Shown here one piece after another: positions 27,442 through 36,442 of a stretch of 64,000 bases of DNA (the first letter of the stretch is position 1; every line of letters starts with the position of its first letter). The notes under the pieces are model-generated. The model did no database searches and was not told the DNA's origin. It saw only the letters and a program-made list of their open reading frames with translations. Source of the stretch: Saccharopolyspora shandongensis (lineage in GTDB: Bacteria > Actinomycetota > Actinomycetes > Mycobacteriales > Pseudonocardiaceae); NCBI RefSeq assembly GCF_900106995.1, contig NZ_FNOK01000008.1:124001-188000 (forward strand). The letters run 5' to 3'. The position numbers and the translations under genes were made by a program.

Positions 27442-30165
27442 GTGAGCCTGTGGGACCTCTTCCGCCGTCGCCGCGGCGGCGCGCGGCGCGAGGACGGCTC
27501 GGCGCGACCTGCCACCACGACGCCCGACTGGGACGGCGGGTGGCGGCGGGCCGCCGCGAATCCCGGCGTGATCCAGCGCGCCGGAATCGACGTGACCGCG
27601 GCCATGCGGTTCCGGGAATCCGTGACCTCGTTCCAGGACCACGGCGTGCTGACCGGGCTCGGGCACAGCCTCCAGGCAGGCGCGCCGTCCGGTCTCGTGC
27701 ATGGGCTGCTCCGCCCGGCTGCCGGGGTTCCCGCGCAGCGCTCGGCGACCGAGGCGCTGCCCGTGGTCGTCCCCGCATACGACGGCGGTCCGGTGCCGCT
27801 GGACCACTCCCCGGCATCCGTTGCCGCGGCGGAATCCCCTGTCGCCGAAGGTAATGTTGCTCAGGTGCTGCCACGGCGGCTCTCTCCGCCGCTGACCGTG
27901 GCCCGGCTGGCGACGCCACTCGCGCCGCGGCCCTTGCGCGCAGTGGGACCGCGCCCGAGTACCACGCCCGACCAATCATCCATAGTGGATGGTTTACATC
28001 CAGGCGACAGGACGGCTGTTGCGCCGGAACCGGTCGTGCAGCGCCAGGTTTCATCGGCCAAGCCCGACGCCGCGACGCGATCAGGTCCTGGCGAACCGTT
28101 GCGCGCCCTTCCGCCCAGCGCCGTGGTCTTCCCCGACCCGGACCGCGCACAGGACCAGCCTCCGGACGCCGAGTCGGCATTGCCGCTGGCGAGCACCGAC
28201 CCGGCTCCGTCCCGCACCGGTGAGCACCGCGCGGTCCAGCGGGTCACGAAGACCTCCGCGCGTGATGCCCAGGGAAGCCAGGCCCCGCCCCGGGTTCGCC
28301 CTCGGTTGGGCATCGGAGCGCCGATCGCCCAGATCCCACCGTCCGCGACTCCTGCCGGAACGACCAGCGCCGAAGACCGCCCGACGCCCGCCGAGTCGGT
28401 CCCACCTCCGGCCGATTCTCCCGTTGTGCAGCGGAAACCGGTCGCTTCGATCACCGGAGCAGAGGCTCTTGCAAGCCCGGATAGCGGCTCACCCGCGACG
28501 GTTCGCCCCGACTCCTCGGACCCAGTTGAGCCGCAACGAATCGCGCCTACATCGCAGCCGCGCAATGCGTCGGGGGAAGCAGATCGCGTGGTTCAGCGGC
28601 TCACCGCGCCGCCGACACCGCCGCAGGAGCCCGAAGCCCGCAACGCGCACTCGCACTCGCACTCGCCTACGAGCGTCTCGGAGGTCCTGCCGTCGCCCGG
28701 CCTTGCCGAGCCGGACGCCCCAGGCGAGATACCACACGAACCAGCCGGAACCCCGCCGCGAAGCACGTCGGCCGAGTCCCCGATCGCGCCGCTGATCCAC
28801 GATTCCGCGGAATCCATGGTGGTGCAGCGGCTTGCGCACGATGATTCCCCCGGCGAAACGCCAGAAGGACCCGAACCCGTCGACGTGCACTCGCCGCCGA
28901 CCGAACTCGTCGTCCCGCGCTCGATCCGAGACGCGACCCCGGCCAACCCCGGGCACGACGAGGACGCGCCGGCAGCACCCCTGATCCATGATTCCACTGC
29001 CGTGCAACGGATCGAGAGCCCGCTCAGCACGCCGCCGGGCCATCCCCCTCCGGCGACACACGGGGCGTCGGAATCCGAACAGGACGCCACCGAAGCGGCC
29101 CGACACCAGGCGACTCCCAATTTTAGGCAAAATCAGGAACCTCCCAATTTTAGGCAAAATCGGGAGGTTCCCAATTTTAGGCAAAATCGGACGGATCTGA
29201 ACGCGGGCCTTCCCTTCGGGGATGCCAAGGCAGAACCTGGGCCAGGCCTGGTGCCGGTGGTCCAGCGCGCGCCCCTGAGCCAGCACCAGGGGCCCTCCAC
29301 GGCCACACCCGAGGCCGAGGGTCCGACGACACGGCCTCACCCACCGGAAAGGGATGCGCCGACCGCGCTCCCGTTGACCGGGGCTTCCTCCGCTCAGGGC
29401 TCCGCCGCCGACGTTCAACGCCAGGTTCGGGCACCCGAATCCGCACCACCGAACCGCGTGACGACGCGGGCCGGGGCTCGCCCTCACGAACCCGTCCAGC
29501 GCGTCCTGCCACTGCTGTCGGCGTGGTCGCTGACCGCACGAATCGGACAGGACCCGGGCGTCGGCGCGGCGCGCAGCCCTCAGCAACCCGCACGACCGGT
29601 GGCACCGGTGCGCTGGAACCAGGCCGACCCGGCACCGCCTTCCGGGGTCACGCCGCCGCGCCCCGCGCCGAGCACGCCAGTGCAGCGAGCCCGGATCTCG
29701 GCCGCTCCCCCGGCACCCAGCACTCCGGTACAGCTCGCCCCGCTCCCGGCACCACCCGGCGGTGAAGCCCTGCCGAGCGCTGCGCTGACACACCAGCCAG
29801 CCGAAACTCCGCGCGAAGTCCTCCCGGTATCCCGCCCAGCGGCCCCAACCGTGCAGCGTTCGAGCCCAACCCCGGTGGAGCAGCCCGCAGAACGGCAGAA
29901 GGCCGCTGCCCCGAAACCGGTCGCCGCGTCGAGCCCGATTCCCGGTGTCCCGGCAGGAGTTCCGGTCACGGTGGTCCAGCGCAAGCCCGAACCGGCCGCC
30001 AGCGGGGAGCAAGACCCCGCCCCGGCCGTCGCGGCGGGCGGCGCCGGCGGGCACGACATCGACGAGCTCGCTCGTCGCCTGATCGAGCCGGTGGGTCGGC
30101 TGCTGCGCGCCGAGTTCCGCCATGGCAGGGAACGAATCGGGCGGCTGCACGACCGCCGCCGCTAG
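27442..30165 (+). CDS. Large disordered VQR-repeat CIS protein
   Basis: A 907-residue Pro/Ala/Ser/Thr-rich protein, predicted by eye to be mostly disordered. It carries at least twelve short (V/A/P/T)VQR motifs at intervals of tens of residues (VVQRQ, AVQRV, VVQRK, VVQRL, AVQRI, PVQRV, TVQRS), framed by an ordered N-terminus (SLWDLFRRRRGG; AMRFRESVTSFQDHGVLTGL) and a conserved-looking C-terminal helix (ELARRLIEPVGRLLRAEFRH). The same QR motif occurs in the DUF4157 protein. Residues about 559-584 are three copies of a 9-residue unit (PNFRQNxxx) encoded by an AT-rich 27-bp tandem repeat. It sits where other loci hold variable CIS proteins. It may be a scaffold, cargo carrier or unusual tape measure; none is proven. 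Confidence 0.8.
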   Translation: MSLWDLFRRRRGGARREDGSARPATTTPDWDGGWRRAAANPGVIQRAGIDVTAAMRFRESVTSFQDHGVLTGLGHSLQAGAPSGLVHGLLRPAAGVPAQRSATEALPVVVPAYDGGPVPLDHSPASVAAAESPVAEGNVAQVLPRRLSPPLTVARLATPLAPRPLRAVGPRPSTTPDQSSIVDGLHPGDRTAVAPEPVVQRQVSSAKPDAATRSGPGEPLRALPPSAVVFPDPDRAQDQPPDAESALPLASTDPAPSRTGEHRAVQRVTKTSARDAQGSQAPPRVRPRLGIGAPIAQIPPSATPAGTTSAEDRPTPAESVPPPADSPVVQRKPVASITGAEALASPDSGSPATVRPDSSDPVEPQRIAPTSQPRNASGEADRVVQRLTAPPTPPQEPEARNAHSHSHSPTSVSEVLPSPGLAEPDAPGEIPHEPAGTPPRSTSAESPIAPLIHDSAESMVVQRLAHDDSPGETPEGPEPVDVHSPPTELVVPRSIRDATPANPGHDEDAPAAPLIHDSTAVQRIESPLSTPPGHPPPATHGASESEQDATEAARHQATPNFRQNQEPPNFRQNREVPNFRQNRTDLNAGLPFGDAKAEPGPGLVPVVQRAPLSQHQGPSTATPEAEGPTTRPHPPERDAPTALPLTGASSAQGSAADVQRQVRAPESAPPNRVTTRAGARPHEPVQRVLPLLSAWSLTARIGQDPGVGAARSPQQPARPVAPVRWNQADPAPPSGVTPPRPAPSTPVQRARISAAPPAPSTPVQLAPLPAPPGGEALPSAALTHQPAETPREVLPVSRPAAPTVQRSSPTPVEQPAERQKAAAPKPVAASSPIPGVPAGVPVTVVQRKPEPAASGEQDPAPAVAAGGAGGHDIDELARRLIEPVGRLLRAEFRHGRERIGRLHDRRR
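29115..29192. repeat. Three in-frame 27-bp AT-rich palindromic repeats inside the VQR gene
   Basis: Copies begin at 29115, 29142 and 29169, each with TCCCAATTTTAGGCAAAATC. The central copy extends to a 36-bp quasi-palindrome (29136-29171) with outer arms GGAACCTCCC and GGGAGGTTCC and inner arms ATTTT/AAAAT. The period of 27 bp keeps the frame. AT-rich DNA of this kind is out of place in a 70% GC gene and suggests insertion of a dispersed palindromic repeat followed by tandem copying. Confidence 0.9.
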
Positions 30166-30188
30166 CACGTTCGGAAGGAGTGTTGCCG

Positions 30189-30614
30189 GTGCGTCAGGAG
30201 ATCTTCGCGTCCAGCGTGTTCTTCCGGCTGGTCATCGGGGGCAACGACCTGGGCAGGTTCAACACCTGCTCCGGGCTCGGCGCCCAGGTCGAGGTGGAGC
30301 AGTTCGCCGAGGGCGGCAACAACGGCTTCGCCTGGCAGCTGCCCACCCGGATCACCTGGACCAACATCACGCTGACCCGCCCCGTCACCAGCGACACCAC
30401 CAAGATCTCGCGGTGGCTCGGGAAGATCATCCAGCGCGCCGAGCGCAAGAACGGCGAGATCGTCGCGCTGAAGCCGGATCTCACGCCCATCGCCCGGTGG
30501 CAGGTGCTCGGCATCATCCCGGTCAGCTGGCAGGGCCCGTCCTTCGACCCGTCCAACGCGCAGGCCGCGGTGGAGACGCTGGAAATCGCCCACCTGGGCC
30601 TGCAACCATCGTGA
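30189..30614 (+). CDS. Second CIS tube-like protein (Pvc5-like initiator)
   Basis: A 141-residue tail-tube-family protein: FASSVFFRLVIGGNDLGRFN, then AQVEVEQFAEGGNNGFAWQL, TRITWTNITLTRPVTSDTTK, and a C-terminal strand AAVETLEIAHLGLQ. In PVC-type systems the second tube paralogue forms the first tube layer on the baseplate; position before the LysM gene agrees. The GTG at 30189 is chosen because AGGAG ends 8 nt upstream; GTG 30180 directly abuts that site and is less likely. Confidence 0.92.
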   Translation: MRQEIFASSVFFRLVIGGNDLGRFNTCSGLGAQVEVEQFAEGGNNGFAWQLPTRITWTNITLTRPVTSDTTKISRWLGKIIQRAERKNGEIVALKPDLTPIARWQVLGIIPVSWQGPSFDPSNAQAAVETLEIAHLGLQPS

Positions 30615-30627
30615 GAGGAGGGGCCGG

Positions 30628-31344
30628 ATGGCCGCCGCACCGGGCAACAACCTCGCCCGCGCCCAGCTGTTGATCATGGAGCCACCCGCGAAGGTCGGCG
30701 CGAAACCGGGCGCGACGATCAAGCGGGTCAGGTTCCAGTTCAACCCGAACAAGCTCGCGCTGACCAAGAGCACCGAGTGGCGGCGCAAGCCGTCCCGGAT
30801 GGCGCCCGACGCGGCGTTGCCCGAGTTCGTCGGCAGCGGCCCGCGTTCCCTCTCCCTCGAAGTGTTCCTGGACGCCACCGACAAGCACGACGGCTCGGTG
30901 GAGAAGAAGATCGAGGACCTGATGGTGGCCTGCGTGCCGACCCCGAAGAGCCTGGCCAGCAAGAAGCCCGCCAGCCCGTGGGTGCGGTTCGAATGGGGCA
31001 CGGCCAGGACGACGTCGTTCAACGGCGTGCTGTCGAGCTTCTCGGTCGACTACTCGCTGTTCGACGTCGACGGGAAGCCGCTGCGGGCGACGTGTTCGCT
31101 GGGCATCGAAGAGGCCAGCGTCGACACCCCGGGCCAGAACCCCACCTCGGGCTCCGAGAACACCCGCCGCACACACCGGGTCATCGCCGGCGACAGCCTG
31201 CCGCAGCTCGCCTGGCACGAGTACGGCGACGCCACGGCGTGGCGGATCATCGCCGAGGCCAACGAGATCGACGACCCCATGATCCTGGCGCCCGGGACCG
31301 AACTGCTGGTGCCCGCCTTCGACGACGGACAGGACGGTGTGTGA
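30628..31344 (+). CDS. CIS LysM-containing tube-baseplate protein (Pvc7-like)
   Basis: A 238-residue protein. The N-terminal region (KRVRFQFNPNKLALTKSTEW, PRSLSLEVFLDATDKHDGSV) is a beta-rich tail domain, and the C-terminal 50 residues are a LysM-type motif (HRVIAGDSLPQLAWHEYGDA, then NEIDDPMILAPGTELLVP). In phage and CIS baseplates such proteins clamp the spike to the tube, and the LysM acts in protein contacts instead of glycan binding. The ATG at 30628 follows AGAGGAGG. The stop shares bases with the next start (TGATG). Confidence 0.93.
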   Translation: MAAAPGNNLARAQLLIMEPPAKVGAKPGATIKRVRFQFNPNKLALTKSTEWRRKPSRMAPDAALPEFVGSGPRSLSLEVFLDATDKHDGSVEKKIEDLMVACVPTPKSLASKKPASPWVRFEWGTARTTSFNGVLSSFSVDYSLFDVDGKPLRATCSLGIEEASVDTPGQNPTSGSENTRRTHRVIAGDSLPQLAWHEYGDATAWRIIAEANEIDDPMILAPGTELLVPAFDDGQDGV

Positions 31345-33143
31345 TGGGCGGAAAAGAGGGCGGGCGTTCTGTCGCCGCCGATCCGATCGTGGCCACGCCC
31401 GGCCCGCTGCCCGCGGCCTGGCAGGAACAGCTCACCAGCTGCGTGGTCGACGAGAACGTCGGCCTGCCCGACGCAGCCCTGCTGACCTTCCGGGACCCGA
31501 ACCACGAACTGCTGACCGCGACCGGCATCACCATCGGCTCGCCGCTGACGGTGTCCGTCGCCACCACCTCCAGCCAGGCACCGAAGCGCCTGTTCACCGG
31601 CGAGGTCACCGGCCTGGAGCTGGACACCGACGACACCGGCTCGTTCACCGTGGTGCGGGCGATGAGCAAGGCGCACCGGCTGATGCGGGGCCGGAAGGTC
31701 ACGGCGTTCCGGAACATGACCGCCGCCGCGATCGTGCGGAAGGTCGCGACGGGCGCGGGCCTGTCGGCCGGCCGCATCCAGGCCAAGCCGATCACCTACA
31801 CCCAGATCTCCCAGGCGAACGTGTCGGACTGGGAGTTCCTCCAGGGCCTGGCGCAGGAACACGGCGTCACCGTGCGGGTCGACGAAAAGGGGAGGCTGGA
31901 CTTCGCCGCGCTCAAACCCGCCGCGAGCGCTCCCTCGCCCAACACCCCGGCGACCAAGAGCCCGTTCGTCCTGGAATACGGCCGGAACCTGATGGCACTG
32001 CGCGCGGCGCTCACGGCCGTGGACCAGGTCGACAAGGTCGAGGTGCGCGGCTGGAACGTCGCCACCAAACGTCCTTTGATAGCCGAGGAGAACGCCACCA
32101 AGAGCACGACCGTGCGACCCGGGCTCACCGCGGCGGAGGCGACCGGCAAGTTCGGCAAGGGCGCCCGGATGCGCGTCACCGACACGCCCTACGGCACGCA
32201 GGCCGAGGCCACGGCGGCGGCACGCGCGCTGGCGGCGTCGATGAGCGCGGGGCTGGGCGAGATCGAAGCGGTCGCGGAGGGCAACCCGGAACTGCGCGCG
32301 GGAGTGCCGATCGCGCTCGGCAACGTCGGGCCGAAGTTCTCCGGGCGGTTCACCGCGACGGCGGTGCACCACGTGCTGGAACCCGGGAACGGCTACCGCA
32401 CCACGGTGCTGGTCAGCACCTCCCCCGACCGGTCGCTGACCGGGCTGGTCACCGGCGCCAACGCGCCGGACCGAGGCCCGCGCATCCCGGGCCTGGCCAC
32501 CGGGATCGTGACCGACATCAAGGAGGCGGGCAAGGCCGAGCGGGGCTGGGTGAAGCTCAAGTTCCCGTGGCTCGACGACGCCTACGTGACCGACTGGGTC
32601 CGCACCGTGCAGCTCGGCGGGCAGGGCGGTGGCGGCGTGTTCAGCCCCGACGTCAACGACGAGGTGCTGGTCGGCTTCGAGCAGGGCTGCCTCGACCGGC
32701 CCTACGTGCTCGGCGGGCTCTACAACGGCCGGGACAACCCGTCACCGCACGACCTGCCGCTGGTCGACCGCACCACCGGCAAGGTCAACCGGCGTTCCCT
32801 GGTGTCGCGCAAGGGACATCGGCTCGAACTCATCGACTCCACCACCAAAACGCCGGGGATCCGGCTCACCAGCGGCGACAAGCGGCTGGACATCCGGATG
32901 GACGAGAAGCGGCGGACGATCGACATCACGGTGTCGGCCGTGGGCGGCCGGCGAGCGCTGAGCTCGGTGTCGCTGACCGACCGCGGGATCACGCTCGACG
33001 CCGGTACCGGCGACATCACCCTGACCGGCAAGTCGGTGTCGATCGACGCGAAGACGTCGGTCTCGATCAACGGCCGGACCAACGTGGGAATCGACGGCGG
33101 CGCGATGGCCACGTTGCGCGGCCGCATGGTCCACATCAACTGA
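31344..33143 (+). CDS. CIS spike protein, VgrG/gpD-like (Pvc8-like)
   Basis: A 599-residue VgrG-type protein. The N-terminal half is gp27/phage-late-control-D-like (ITIGSPLTVSVATTSS, RLFTGEVTGLELDTDDTGSF, AIVRKVATGAGLSAGRIQ, SDWEFLQGLAQEHGVTVRVD). An OB-fold gp5-like part follows (GIVTDIKEAGKAERGWVKLK, DEVLVGFEQGCLDRPYVLGG), then a C-terminal beta-helical needle with repeats such as SVSIDAKTSVSINGRTNVGI. It forms the trimeric spike under the tube. No extra enzymatic extension is visible, so it does not look like an evolved VgrG toxin. Confidence 0.95.
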   Translation: MGGKEGGRSVAADPIVATPGPLPAAWQEQLTSCVVDENVGLPDAALLTFRDPNHELLTATGITIGSPLTVSVATTSSQAPKRLFTGEVTGLELDTDDTGSFTVVRAMSKAHRLMRGRKVTAFRNMTAAAIVRKVATGAGLSAGRIQAKPITYTQISQANVSDWEFLQGLAQEHGVTVRVDEKGRLDFAALKPAASAPSPNTPATKSPFVLEYGRNLMALRAALTAVDQVDKVEVRGWNVATKRPLIAEENATKSTTVRPGLTAAEATGKFGKGARMRVTDTPYGTQAEATAAARALAASMSAGLGEIEAVAEGNPELRAGVPIALGNVGPKFSGRFTATAVHHVLEPGNGYRTTVLVSTSPDRSLTGLVTGANAPDRGPRIPGLATGIVTDIKEAGKAERGWVKLKFPWLDDAYVTDWVRTVQLGGQGGGGVFSPDVNDEVLVGFEQGCLDRPYVLGGLYNGRDNPSPHDLPLVDRTTGKVNRRSLVSRKGHRLELIDSTTKTPGIRLTSGDKRLDIRMDEKRRTIDITVSAVGGRRALSSVSLTDRGITLDAGTGDITLTGKSVSIDAKTSVSINGRTNVGIDGGAMATLRGRMVHIN

Positions 33144-33180
33144 TCAGACCGATTTCCCGAGCTGACAAGGAGTTCCCGCG

Positions 33181-33495
33181 ATGCCACCCGCAGCCCGGAT
33201 GGGCGATCCCACCTCCCACGGAGGCACCATCGGCCCGCCTCCCGCGCCCGCTGCCCTCAAGGTGGCCACCGTGCTCATCGGCGGCAAACCCGCCGCGGTG
33301 ACGGGAAGTCAGCACCTGTGCCCGCTGCTGCCGCACACCGTGCTGAGCGCGGGGAACGTGCTCATGCCCAGCCCGCCGCGCTCCGGCGTGGTGCTCATCG
33401 GCGGCCTGCCCGCCGCGCGGATGAACGACAAGACCACCTGCGGCGCGACAGTGGTCATCGGGGCGCCGAACGTGCTGATCGGAGGCCCGCTGTGA
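33181..33495 (+). CDS. PAAR-domain spike tip protein (Pvc10-like)
   Basis: A 104-residue PAAR-like protein: PPAARMGDPTSHGGTIGPPP, VLIGGKPAAVTGSQHLCPLL, and VVLIGGLPAARMNDKTTCGA, with the repeated (V)LIGG strands and His/Cys residues able to bind one metal ion at the tip. It sharpens the VgrG-like spike encoded just upstream. The ribosome site AAGGAG precedes the ATG at 33181; the stop overlaps the next start (GTGA). Confidence 0.94.
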   Translation: MPPAARMGDPTSHGGTIGPPPAPAALKVATVLIGGKPAAVTGSQHLCPLLPHTVLSAGNVLMPSPPRSGVVLIGGLPAARMNDKTTCGATVVIGAPNVLIGGPL

Positions 33496-33908
33496 GCGAG
33501 CGCTTCATCGGCCGCGGCTGGGCCTTCCCGATGCGGGTCGGGGCGACCGGCGGCATCGCGATGGTCGAGCGGGAGCAGGAGATCGAGGAGGCGATCCGCC
33601 TCGTGCTGGGCACCGCGCCGGGCGAGCGCCCGATGCGCCCGGAATTCGGCTGCGGCATCCACGAGTACGTGTTCGCCCCGAGCGACGGCGCCACCGCCGG
33701 GCGCATCGCCCAGGAGGTGCGCAGCGCGCTGCGGCGCTGGGAGCCCCGGATCGACGTGACCGATGTGGTCGTCGCGTTCGACACCGTCGAAGAAGGCGTG
33801 CTGTACATCGACGTGCACTACACGCTGCGCGCCACCAACGACCGCCGGAACCTCGTCTTCCCCTTCTACACGATCCCGCACGGCGCGGCGGAGGGAGACG
33901 CGGACTGA
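33492..33908 (+). CDS. CIS baseplate protein, gp25-like (Pvc9-like)
   Basis: A 138-residue gp25/lysozyme-like baseplate wedge protein: FIGRGWAFPMRVGATGGIAM, EQEIEEAIRLVLGTAPGERP, the family motif RPEFGCGIHEYVFAP (the EFG-type core), and RRWEPRIDVTDVVVAFDTVE. It links the baseplate to the first sheath ring. The GTG at 33492 overlaps the PAAR stop, and its own stop overlaps the next ATG (TGATG). Confidence 0.96.
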   Translation: MSERFIGRGWAFPMRVGATGGIAMVEREQEIEEAIRLVLGTAPGERPMRPEFGCGIHEYVFAPSDGATAGRIAQEVRSALRRWEPRIDVTDVVVAFDTVEEGVLYIDVHYTLRATNDRRNLVFPFYTIPHGAAEGDAD

Positions 33909-35881
33909 TGGCCCTGCCCCTGCCGAACCTGGACGACCGCCGGTTCCAGGAACTCGTCGACGAGGCGAAGCGCTACGTGCAGCAGCGCGCCCCGGAGTGG
34001 ACCGACCACAACGTCTCCGATCCGGGCGTAACCCTCATCGAGACGTTCGCGCACATGGTGGACCAGCTCATCTACCGGCTGAACAGGGTGCCGGAGAAGA
34101 ACTACCTGGCGTTCCTCGACCTGCTGGGCGTCCGGCTGTTCCCGCCGGCGGCGGCGCGGGCCGACGTGACCTTCTGGCTGTCGGCCGCGCAGCCGGAAAC
34201 GGTGCTCCTCCCGCTGGGCACCGAGGTCGCCACCGCGCGTTCGGAGACCGAGGAGGCGGTCGTCTTCGCCACCACCGACGAACTGCCCATCGTGCCCTGC
34301 GAGCTGACGACGCTCGTGACGATCTCGGCCGCCGGGGCGCAGCAGAACCACACCGGCGACCTCGACGCGGGCAAGGACGTGCCGTGCTTCCAGGCGGAAC
34401 CGGCCGTCGACGACGCCATGCTGTTCGGCCTCAGCAACGCCGTCCCGCGCTGCGTGATCGCGGTGCGGCTGGACAGCCAGGTCGAAGGCATCGGCGTCGA
34501 TCCCCGGCAGCCACCGCTGGTGTGGGAATCGTGGGACGGGGTGCGCTGGACGGAGTGCGCGGTCTTCGACGACACCACCGGCGGCCTCAACCGGCCCGGC
34601 GAGGTGGTGCTGCAGGTACCCGCCGGGCACGCCCTGTCGTCGGTGGCGGGCGTCCGGGCGGGCTGGTTGCGCTGCCGCGTCGTGGCCCCGGAACAGAACC
34701 AGCCGTTCTACTCCGAGTCGCCGACCGTCCGGGTGGCGGAGGCGTTCACCATCGGCGGCACCACGACCGTCGAGCACGCCGAGACCGTCACCGACGTCCC
34801 GCTGGGCCTCTCCGAAGGCGTGCCGGGCCAACGGTTCCGGCTCGACCGGGCGCCGGTGCTCACCGACGCGGAGCCGGTCGTGGTGCAGGTCGCCGCGGAC
34901 GACGGCTGGCAGGACTGGCACGTCGTGGAGCACTTCGGCAACTCCGGCCCCGCCGACCGGCACGTCACGCTCGACGCGACGAACGGCGAGTTCCTCTTCC
35001 CGCCCGCCGTCCGCGCGCCGGACGGCAGCCTGCGCAGGTACGGGGCGGTGCCGCCCAAGGGCGCGCACCTCAGGGTGGCGAAGTACCGCACGGGCGGCGG
35101 CCGATCGGGCAACGTGGCGCGCGGTGCGATCTCGGTGCTGCGCAGCTCGGTGCCCTATGTGTCCGATGTCGAGAACCGCGAGGCCGCAGGCGGCGGCGTC
35201 GACGGGGAGACCGTGGCGGAGGCGAAAGTGCGCGCGCCGCACCAGCTTCGGGTGCAGGAGCGGGCCGTGACCGCCGCGGATTACGAGCAGATCGCGTGGC
35301 AGGCGGCGCCGGCCGCGGCCCGGATCCGCTGCCTGCCCGCGGGCGCGGAGCACGAGCCGGGCGCGGCCCGCGTGCTGGTCGTGCCGAACGCCGTGGCCGA
35401 CGCGGGCGACCAGCTGCGGTTCGAGCAGCTGATCCCCTCGCCGCAGCTGCTCGCCGCGATCGCGACCCGGCTCGACGAGCACCGGCTGCTGGGCACCCGC
35501 CTCGTCGTGGAGCCGCCGTTCTACCAGGGGATCACCGTCGTGGCGCGGATGCGTTCCGCGGAAGCCGACGTGAACCGGGTGAACCGGGACGCCCTCGCCG
35601 CGCTCTACCGGTACCTCAACCCGCTGCGCGGCGGCGCCGACGGCACCGGCTGGCCGTTCGGGCGGCCGGTCCAGGTCGGCGAGATCTTCGCCGTGCTCCA
35701 GCAGGTCGAGGGCGTCGAGCTGATCGACGAGATCCGGCTGTTCCCCGCCGATCCGATCACCGGTCAGCGGGGCACGCCGGTGGATCGCGTCGAGCTGGCC
35801 GCCCACGCGCTGGTCTTCTCCCACCAGCACCAGGTGCTGGTGGGTTCCGGGGATCCGGCGGAAGGCCAGGGGCCGCGATGA
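33908..35881 (+). CDS. CIS baseplate J-like wedge protein (Pvc11-like)
   Basis: A 657-residue baseplate-J/gp6-like protein. Recognisable parts are LDDRRFQELVDEAKRYVQQR, PEWTDHNVSDPGVTLIETFA, DQLIYRLNRVPEKNYLAFLD, LLGVRLFPPAAARADVTFWL, the J core APHQLRVQERAVTAADYEQI, and the C-terminal YRYLNPLRGGADGTGWPFGR. It is the main wedge component that opens during firing. Its start overlaps the gp25 stop and its stop overlaps the next ATG. Confidence 0.96.
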   Translation: MALPLPNLDDRRFQELVDEAKRYVQQRAPEWTDHNVSDPGVTLIETFAHMVDQLIYRLNRVPEKNYLAFLDLLGVRLFPPAAARADVTFWLSAAQPETVLLPLGTEVATARSETEEAVVFATTDELPIVPCELTTLVTISAAGAQQNHTGDLDAGKDVPCFQAEPAVDDAMLFGLSNAVPRCVIAVRLDSQVEGIGVDPRQPPLVWESWDGVRWTECAVFDDTTGGLNRPGEVVLQVPAGHALSSVAGVRAGWLRCRVVAPEQNQPFYSESPTVRVAEAFTIGGTTTVEHAETVTDVPLGLSEGVPGQRFRLDRAPVLTDAEPVVVQVAADDGWQDWHVVEHFGNSGPADRHVTLDATNGEFLFPPAVRAPDGSLRRYGAVPPKGAHLRVAKYRTGGGRSGNVARGAISVLRSSVPYVSDVENREAAGGGVDGETVAEAKVRAPHQLRVQERAVTAADYEQIAWQAAPAAARIRCLPAGAEHEPGAARVLVVPNAVADAGDQLRFEQLIPSPQLLAAIATRLDEHRLLGTRLVVEPPFYQGITVVARMRSAEADVNRVNRDALAALYRYLNPLRGGADGTGWPFGRPVQVGEIFAVLQQVEGVELIDEIRLFPADPITGQRGTPVDRVELAAHALVFSHQHQVLVGSGDPAEGQGPR

Positions 35882-36438
35882 GCCGCCGCGCGGTACCCGA
35901 CCTGCCCAGCCGCTACCCGCTCGGCGACCTTCTTCCCGCGCTGTACGCCGGGGACGACTTCGCCCAGCGGTTCACCGCGGGCCTGGACTCGGTCCTCGCC
36001 CCGATCGTGTCCACAATGGACAACATCGCGCGCTACTTCGACCCGCGCGTGGCGCCGGAGGACTTCGTGTCCTGGTTGGCCGGCTGGGTCTCGGTGGAGC
36101 TCGACCCGGCGTGGCCGCCGCCGCTGCGGCGGGCGGTGGTGATGCGCGCCGTCGAGCTGCACCGCCGCAACGGCACCGTGCGGGGGCTCGTGGACCGGCT
36201 TTGGCTGTGCGCCGGGGTGCACGCGCGGGTGCTCGACGGCCCGGGCGCGGTCTGGTCGACCCGGCCGGGCACCGCGCTGCCCGGCAACGCGATCACCCGG
36301 GCCGTGATCCAGGTCTGGCCGGGCCGCTCGGCGGTGGACCGGAAGCAGGTCGACGCGGTGGTCGAGGCGGCCTGCCCGATCCACCTCACCTGCACCGTCG
36401 AGGTCCTGCCCGGGCCGCCACAACGGGAAGGAGGATGA
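35878..36438 (+). CDS. CIS baseplate/tail protein I-like (Pvc12-like)
   Basis: A 186-residue protein with the P2 gpI-type signature: YPLGDLLPALYAGDDFAQRF, ARYFDPRVAPEDFVSWLAGW, and RRAVVMRAVELHRRNGTVRG, conserved in phage and CIS second-wedge subunits. PVC and Afp homologues are much larger (gp7-like), so this is a short actinobacterial version. It overlaps the baseplate J gene by 4 nt and ends 4 nt before the next ATG. No tail-fibre gene (Pvc13-like) follows, in line with a particle that stays in the cell. Confidence 0.92.
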   Translation: MSRRAVPDLPSRYPLGDLLPALYAGDDFAQRFTAGLDSVLAPIVSTMDNIARYFDPRVAPEDFVSWLAGWVSVELDPAWPPPLRRAVVMRAVELHRRNGTVRGLVDRLWLCAGVHARVLDGPGAVWSTRPGTALPGNAITRAVIQVWPGRSAVDRKQVDAVVEAACPIHLTCTVEVLPGPPQREGG

Positions 36439-36442
36439 CCTG

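Noticed and set aside
29115-29192. CRISPR-like short repeat array
   Set aside because: Only three units, contiguous without unique spacers, in frame inside a gene, and no cas genes in the window.
27442-30165. Classifying the 907-residue protein as a tape measure
   Set aside because: It lacks the long coiled-coil/hydrophobic segments of tape measures; kept as an open hypothesis only.
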